64,000 nucleotides of DNA from Affinibrenneria salicis (GTDB taxonomy: Bacteria > Pseudomonadota > Gammaproteobacteria > Enterobacterales > Enterobacteriaceae). This document shows, piece after piece, positions 60,395 to 64,000 of this stretch. The stretch covers positions 151,897-215,896 of the forward strand of contig NZ_VYKJ01000011.1 in the NCBI RefSeq assembly GCF_008710095.1, in the 5' to 3' direction. Position numbers and translations under genes: made by a program. The notes beneath the pieces were generated by a model. The model was not told the origin of the DNA. It searched no databases and saw only the letters and a program-made list of their open reading frames with translations. Each line of letters opens with the position of its first letter. Within the stretch, counting starts at the first letter, position 1.

Positions 60395-61018
60395 TTATTT
60401 CAGACCAAGCAGATAGTTCACCACGTCAGCATACTGTTTAACGTAGATGTCCCTCGAACTGGTATCAAACCCGTCACCTTTGATCATATATTTGCCATTC
60501 ACGAACATGGCCGGCACGCCGCGCAACTGTAAGTCAGCCGCCGCTTTTTCCTGTTGTACAACCAGCGATTTCACCACAAAGCTATTCAGCGCGCCGTCAT
60601 ACTCCTCAGCGCTAACGCCTGAATCAAGAAATACCTGGCGAATATCTTCAGACCGTTGAATCGTTAGTTTTTTCTGTACGGCGTCGAACAGCGGAGAGCT
60701 GACTTTATCTTCTACGCCTAACGCTATTGCTACAGCCCACGCCTGAGTTAATTCTTTGCCCAGCGGGCCAAGAAACTCAACGTGATATCTGGTCATTTTC
60801 ACGCCGGCCGGCAGAGATTTTTCTACCGCCTGAGGAATATGATAAATCTCGGAAAACTGATAGCAGTGCGGGCAATAAAAAGAGAAGAACTCCAGCACCT
60901 GGGGCTGTTGCGTCGCCGGCCGGTTCAGATCGATATATTGCTTGCCCTCGGTAAACTGCGCCGCTGAAGCACTAAACGCCAGGAGGATGCCAGCCAGCGC
61001 AAACCATACTTTTTTCAT
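60395..61018 (-). CDS. dsbA: Thiol:disulfide interchange protein DsbA
   Basis: Periplasmic oxidoreductase of 207 residues that forms disulfide bonds in exported proteins. A signal peptide ([19 protein letters not shown]) is cleaved near residue 19. The active site is Cys49-Pro-His-Cys52 in FYCPHCYQF, and the cis-proline is in [12 protein letters not shown]. It starts 22 bases after srkA and is likely cotranscribed with it, as in E. coli. Confidence 0.98.
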   Translation of the reverse strand: MKKVWFALAGILLAFSASAAQFTEGKQYIDLNRPATQQPQVLEFFSFYCPHCYQFSEIYHIPQAVEKSLPAGVKMTRYHVEFLGPLGKELTQAWAVAIALGVEDKVSSPLFDAVQKKLTIQRSEDIRQVFLDSGVSAEEYDGALNSFVVKSLVVQQEKAAADLQLRGVPAMFVNGKYMIKGDGFDTSSRDIYVKQYADVVNYLLGLK

Positions 61019-61040
61019 ACCATACTCTCTCTGTTTAACG

Positions 61041-62027
61041 TCAGTACATTGGTGCTAACTGTAACGGAGGATCTTGCAACAGTCTCACCTGTTCAGTAAA
61101 AATTGATATCTGCCGCGACCAGAAATCTTCATCGGTCATCCACGGGAAACTCCGGGGAAAAGCAGGATCCTGCCAGCGCCTCACCACCCACGCCAGATAA
61201 TACAGCATGCGCATGGCGCGCAGCGGCTCGATTAGATCCAGCTCACGCATATCGAATGAGCCAAATTCATTATAGGCCTCCAGCAAAATGTCCAGCTGAA
61301 TGCGCTGGTCCTGTCGCTCGCCGTGCAGCAACATCCATAAATCCTGCACGGCGGGTCCATGCCGCGCATCGTCTAAATCGACAAAAACCGGCCCGTCACG
61401 CCACAAAATATTCCCGGGGTGACAGTCGCCATGTAAACGCAACGTCCGCCAGTCGCTGCGCCATACCGCCTGAACGGCCTGAATTAACGCATCGACACTG
61501 AGCATGAAGCCTTCGCGCAGTCGCTGCGGTATTAACGACGTGGCGGCCAGTACTTCCCGCGGCTCAAGCAAATACTCGGGCAGCCCGATGGTTGGGCGGA
61601 CGATAAATTGTCGTTTAACCGCCGTTTGATGAAAACGCCCCAGATAGCGCCCGGTCCACTCCATTTGTTCTTCGTTATCCATCTCATAGGCGCGGGCGCC
61701 CACGCTGGGGTATACGGCAAAGCAGAAATCCTGATATACGTGCAGACTTTTTTCCCGCAGCCGCAGCGGCGCGACAACCGGAATATCATCCGCGACCAGA
61801 TCAAAGGCAAAGGTATGTTCTTCCTCGATCTGCGCCGCGCTCCAGCGCTCCGGCCGGTAAAACTTAACCACATAGCGGTTACGATCTTCATCACTGAACT
61901 GATAGACCCGGTTCTCGTAACTGTTTAGCGCCGTCAGGCCTGAATCGACGATCAGCCCGGTTTCCTGGACAGCATCCATGATTAATTCAGGAAACAGCGT
62001 CTGAAAATTAAAAGCTGAACTGTTCAT
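61041..62027 (-). CDS. srkA: Stress response kinase SrkA (RdoA/YihE)
   Basis: Ser/Thr kinase of the aminoglycoside phosphotransferase fold, 328 residues (E. coli 328) from ATG 62027. The catalytic loop is [14 protein letters not shown], followed by [18 protein letters not shown] for metal binding. The N-terminal [16 protein letters not shown] is the nucleotide-binding loop. It links envelope stress to survival in E. coli and precedes dsbA. In-frame upstream ATGs (62033, 62063) would add residues not seen in relatives. Confidence 0.96.
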   Translation of the reverse strand: MNSSAFNFQTLFPELIMDAVQETGLIVDSGLTALNSYENRVYQFSDEDRNRYVVKFYRPERWSAAQIEEEHTFAFDLVADDIPVVAPLRLREKSLHVYQDFCFAVYPSVGARAYEMDNEEQMEWTGRYLGRFHQTAVKRQFIVRPTIGLPEYLLEPREVLAATSLIPQRLREGFMLSVDALIQAVQAVWRSDWRTLRLHGDCHPGNILWRDGPVFVDLDDARHGPAVQDLWMLLHGERQDQRIQLDILLEAYNEFGSFDMRELDLIEPLRAMRMLYYLAWVVRRWQDPAFPRSFPWMTDEDFWSRQISIFTEQVRLLQDPPLQLAPMY

Positions 62028-62107
62028 AATGACCATTTGCCAGTAACTGCTGCGGATAAGCAACTAAAAATGTTTCTTTCTGAGTCAGCGTTCATCAACG
62101 ATGTTCA

Positions 62108-62377
62108 CTAATCTTTGATGACGCCGCGGGCGCGCAGGATGGCGGTTTTGAAATCCTCTTCGTAATCCTTTTTAATTCCGGGAATAACCTGCTGTTTATC
62201 CATATCGCGCATCTTCAGATGATAAATCAGGATATCATCCGTCAGCTCCGCCAGTTCCCCGGCAAATCCAGCCTCCTGCGCCAGCTTTTGTAAAAACTGA
62301 ACCAGATTCAGATCGGGTTCCTTCTGCCAGGCGGGATGCAGTAATTCAATCAGTTCATTAACGCGATGACATTTCAT
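62108..62377 (-). CDS. yihD: YihD family protein
   Basis: Small conserved protein of 89 residues (E. coli 89) from ATG 62377, with AGGAC upstream. It starts [20 protein letters not shown] and contains [16 protein letters not shown] and ends [10 protein letters not shown]. The longer frame to 62503 overlaps the mobA promoter and has no family support. Function unknown; the gene is always beside srkA-dsbA and mobA in this group. Confidence 0.94.
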   Translation of the reverse strand: MKCHRVNELIELLHPAWQKEPDLNLVQFLQKLAQEAGFAGELAELTDDILIYHLKMRDMDKQQVIPGIKKDYEEDFKTAILRARGVIKD

Positions 62378-62501
62378 TGTCTTGTCCTTAAAAGCAAACA
62401 CAGTGACAAAAATAACAGGCCCGGGTGGAGTATGAAAGCGCTTGTTTTTCACCAGACTTATTAGAAAATAACTAATATTTTGATAAACCCTGGGGCATCT
62501 C

Positions 62502-63068
62502 ATGTTAACAGGCGTTATTTTAGCCGGCGGCCAGTCATCCAGAATGGGCGGTCAGGATAAAGGACTGCAGCTGCTTGCCGGCGAGCCCTTGTATAAACAT
62601 GTCCTTACGCGTTTTTTGCCACAGGTTGATGAAGTCATCATTAGCGCCAATCGCAATATCGCCAGCTATCGGCGCAGCGGGCTGCGCACTATTCGCGATC
62701 AGTACGAAGGATTTGCCGGACCGCTCGCCGGCATTCATGCCGGGCTGCAAGCGGCGAAAAGCGAGTGGGTTGTCTGCGTGCCCTGCGATGTTCCGGCGCT
62801 GCCGTTGGATTTAGTCACGCGTCTGTGGGCCGGCAAAAGTGACGCGCCGGCGGCCTATGCCACCGACGGCGTACGCAGCCATCCAACCTTATTGTTGCTG
62901 CACACTCGCGTCAGCGGCATGCTGGAAGACTATCTCCGCCAGGGCGATCGAAAATTAATGCTGTTTCTCGAACGCATTAACGCACGACCGGTGTCTTTTG
63001 CCGATCAAGCGGACGCGTTTCGCAATTTCAATACACCAGAAGATCTTAAACAATGGTCAGTAACATAG
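62502..63068 (+). CDS. mobA: Molybdenum cofactor guanylyltransferase MobA
   Basis: Enzyme of 188 residues (E. coli 194) that attaches GMP to molybdopterin to form the MGD cofactor. The nucleotide-binding motif is [17 protein letters not shown] at about 7-23, followed by [17 protein letters not shown] and [10 protein letters not shown]. It overlaps mobB by 16 bases, which couples their translation. It is divergent from yihD. Confidence 0.97.
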   Translation: MLTGVILAGGQSSRMGGQDKGLQLLAGEPLYKHVLTRFLPQVDEVIISANRNIASYRRSGLRTIRDQYEGFAGPLAGIHAGLQAAKSEWVVCVPCDVPALPLDLVTRLWAGKSDAPAAYATDGVRSHPTLLLLHTRVSGMLEDYLRQGDRKLMLFLERINARPVSFADQADAFRNFNTPEDLKQWSVT

Positions 63069-63589
63069 AGAAACCCGGCGTGCCTATGCTGGCGATAGTG
63101 GCGTATAGCGGTACCGGCAAGACCACGCTGCTCAAAAAAGTGATCCCCATTTTAACCCGCCAGGGCATTCGTATCGGATTGATCAAACACACCCATCATC
63201 AGATGGATATCGATACGCCGGGTAAGGACAGCTACGAATTACGCAAGGCCGGCGCGCTGCAGACCATGGTGGCAGGCAACCAGCGCTGGGCGCTAATGAC
63301 CGAAACCCCGCATCAGCAGGAGCCCGATCTTCACTGGCTCGCCAGCCGTATGGATACCAGCCGGCTGGATCTGATCCTTGTTGAGGGTTTTAAGCATGAG
63401 GCGGTAGCGAAGCTTCTGCTGTACCGCGCCGCGGCCGGCCGGCCATTCAGCGGCCTGCCCGACGATGACCATACCCTGGCCATCGTCAGCGATGAGCCCT
63501 GTCCCTGCGGGCTCCCCTGGCTGGATATCTGCGACGGGCCGCAGGTCGCCGCCTTTATTGCCGCCTGGCTGCGCCGTCAGACACCCTGA
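63053..63589 (+). CDS. mobB: Molybdopterin-guanine dinucleotide biosynthesis protein MobB
   Basis: GTP-binding protein of 178 residues that assists MobA. The P-loop is AYSGTGKTTLLKK at about 17-29, followed by GLIKHTHHQMDIDTPGKDSY and LILVEGFKHE. ATG 63053 lies inside mobA; the second in-frame Met (MLAIVAYSG) is a possible alternative start at 63086. The gene is convergent with the rRNA operon. Confidence 0.96.
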   Translation: MVSNIEKPGVPMLAIVAYSGTGKTTLLKKVIPILTRQGIRIGLIKHTHHQMDIDTPGKDSYELRKAGALQTMVAGNQRWALMTETPHQQEPDLHWLASRMDTSRLDLILVEGFKHEAVAKLLLYRAAAGRPFSGLPDDDHTLAIVSDEPCPCGLPWLDICDGPQVAAFIAAWLRRQTP

Positions 63590-63644
63590 GGTCCGCCAGG
63601 CGACCGGCCCCGCTCGCCGCCCGTTTTCCCCGGCTCGCGCACAG

Positions 63645-63674
63645 CAAAAAGCCCTGCGCTTGCGCACAGGGCTT
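63645..63674 (-). terminator. Rho-independent terminator of the rRNA operon
   Basis: AAGCCCTGCGC and GCGCACAGGGCTT pair (63649-63674) with one bulge; the minus strand continues TTTTTGC. It lies 12 bases downstream of 5S rRNA. Confidence 0.9.
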
Positions 63675-63686
63675 CTTCCTTATTTG

Positions 63687-63806
63687 ATGCCTGGCAGTGC
63701 CCTACTCTCGCATGGGGAGGCCCCACACTACCATCGGCGCTGCGGCGTTTCACTTCTGAGTTCGGCATGGGGTCAGGTGGGACCACCGCGCTGTCGCCGC
63801 CAGGCA
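63687..63806 (-). rRNA. rrf: 5S ribosomal RNA
   Basis: A 120-nt gene on the minus strand, starting TGCCTGGCGGCGACAGCGCG and ending CTGCCAGGCAT. It matches the E. coli 5S sequence closely, including CCCATGCCGAACTCAGAAGT. Last gene of an rRNA operon next to mobB, the place of rrnA in E. coli. Confidence 0.99.
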
Positions 63807-63917
63807 AATTCTGTTTCATCCCGCACGTCCGCGCTCTCACGCCCCACGCACAGAACCAATCCTGTGAACAAGCTAAAATCCCTGCTCTCTTCTCTCTCAA
63901 AACACCTTCGGTGTTGT

Positions 63918-64000
63918 AAGGTTAAGCCTCTCGGGTCATTAGTACCGGTCAGCTCAATGCATCGCTGCACTTACACATCCGGCCTATCAACGTCGTCGTC
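63918..64000 (-). rRNA. rrl: 23S ribosomal RNA, 3' end only
   Basis: The final 83 bases of 23S rRNA on the minus strand, with GTTGATAGGCCGG, GCAGCGATGCATTGAGCTGA, CCGGTACTAATGA and GAGGCTTAACCTT at the 3' end. The rest of the operon lies outside the window. The 111-base spacer to 5S contains the small stem AACACCTTCGGTGTT. Confidence 0.98.

Noticed and set aside
63807..63917. tRNA or regulatory gene between 23S and 5S
   Set aside because: The spacer has only a small AACACC-TTCG-GGTGTT-type stem and matches ordinary 23S-5S spacer layout.

Overview
The window is chromosomal DNA of an enterobacterium of the order Enterobacterales. Nearly every core protein reads as a close relative of its Escherichia coli counterpart and has almost the same length. 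Local gene orders also match E. coli: prlC-rsmJ, uspA-uspB-pitA, eptB-proK, ligB/gmk-rpoZ-spoT-trmH-recG, xanP-yicH, yihX-dtd-fabY, typA/glnA-glnL-glnG-yshB-hemN-yihI/engB-spf-polA, and dsbA-srkA-yihD/mobA-mobB-rrf-rrl. High GC, a long ERIC-like repeat family and accessory transport loci suggest a plant-associated member of Pectobacteriaceae (Brenneria, Lonsdalea or Dickeya type). That genus-level guess is inference, not a database result.

Layout. Positions 1-1000 hold the 5' end of a dimethylargininase-type gene and what looks like the frameshifted tail of a LysE/RhtB exporter. Positions 1002-10643 hold katG, a serine-hydrolase lipoprotein, gor, a slipin without a membrane anchor, rbn, rlmJ and a YghW-like small protein. 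Positions 10916-18783 hold prlC-rsmJ, a block of repeats where E. coli has dtpB, then uspA, uspB, pitA and yhiN. Positions 19188-28099 are the main accessory region: a Gfo/Idh oxidoreductase, a BadF-type sugar kinase, a ROK regulator, and a complete ABC sugar importer (binding protein, two permeases, ATPase) with a GNAT acetyltransferase. Together these look like an uptake and catabolic system for an amino sugar or small glycoside, with no glycosidase in the cluster.

Positions 28170-38125 are conserved again (proK, eptB, ligB, gmk-rpoZ-spoT-trmH-recG). At 38135-41192, where E. coli has gltS, there is a LuxR-type regulator diverging from a nitrilase-family amidohydrolase and an APC permease. 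Positions 41399-47220 hold xanP (with a PurR-like operator), yicH, fabY, dtd and yihX. Positions 47379-55356 hold typA, the nitrogen-regulation operon glnA-glnL-glnG with a sigma-54 promoter and well-spaced NtrC sites, yshB and hemN, with a 58-codon membrane ORF tucked between yihI and hemN. Positions 55541-63589 hold yihI, engB, Spot 42 RNA, polA, dsbA-srkA, yihD and mobA-mobB. The right edge has 5S rRNA and the 3' end of 23S rRNA, both transcribed leftward.

Most of the window is housekeeping DNA. The best candidates for new biology are the ABC/kinase/ROK/GNAT/Gfo cluster, the cassette at the gltS position, the small ORF between yihI and hemN, and the repeats whose ends supply stop codons of neighbouring genes. 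All assignments come from reading the sequence and recalled family knowledge; no search was run.
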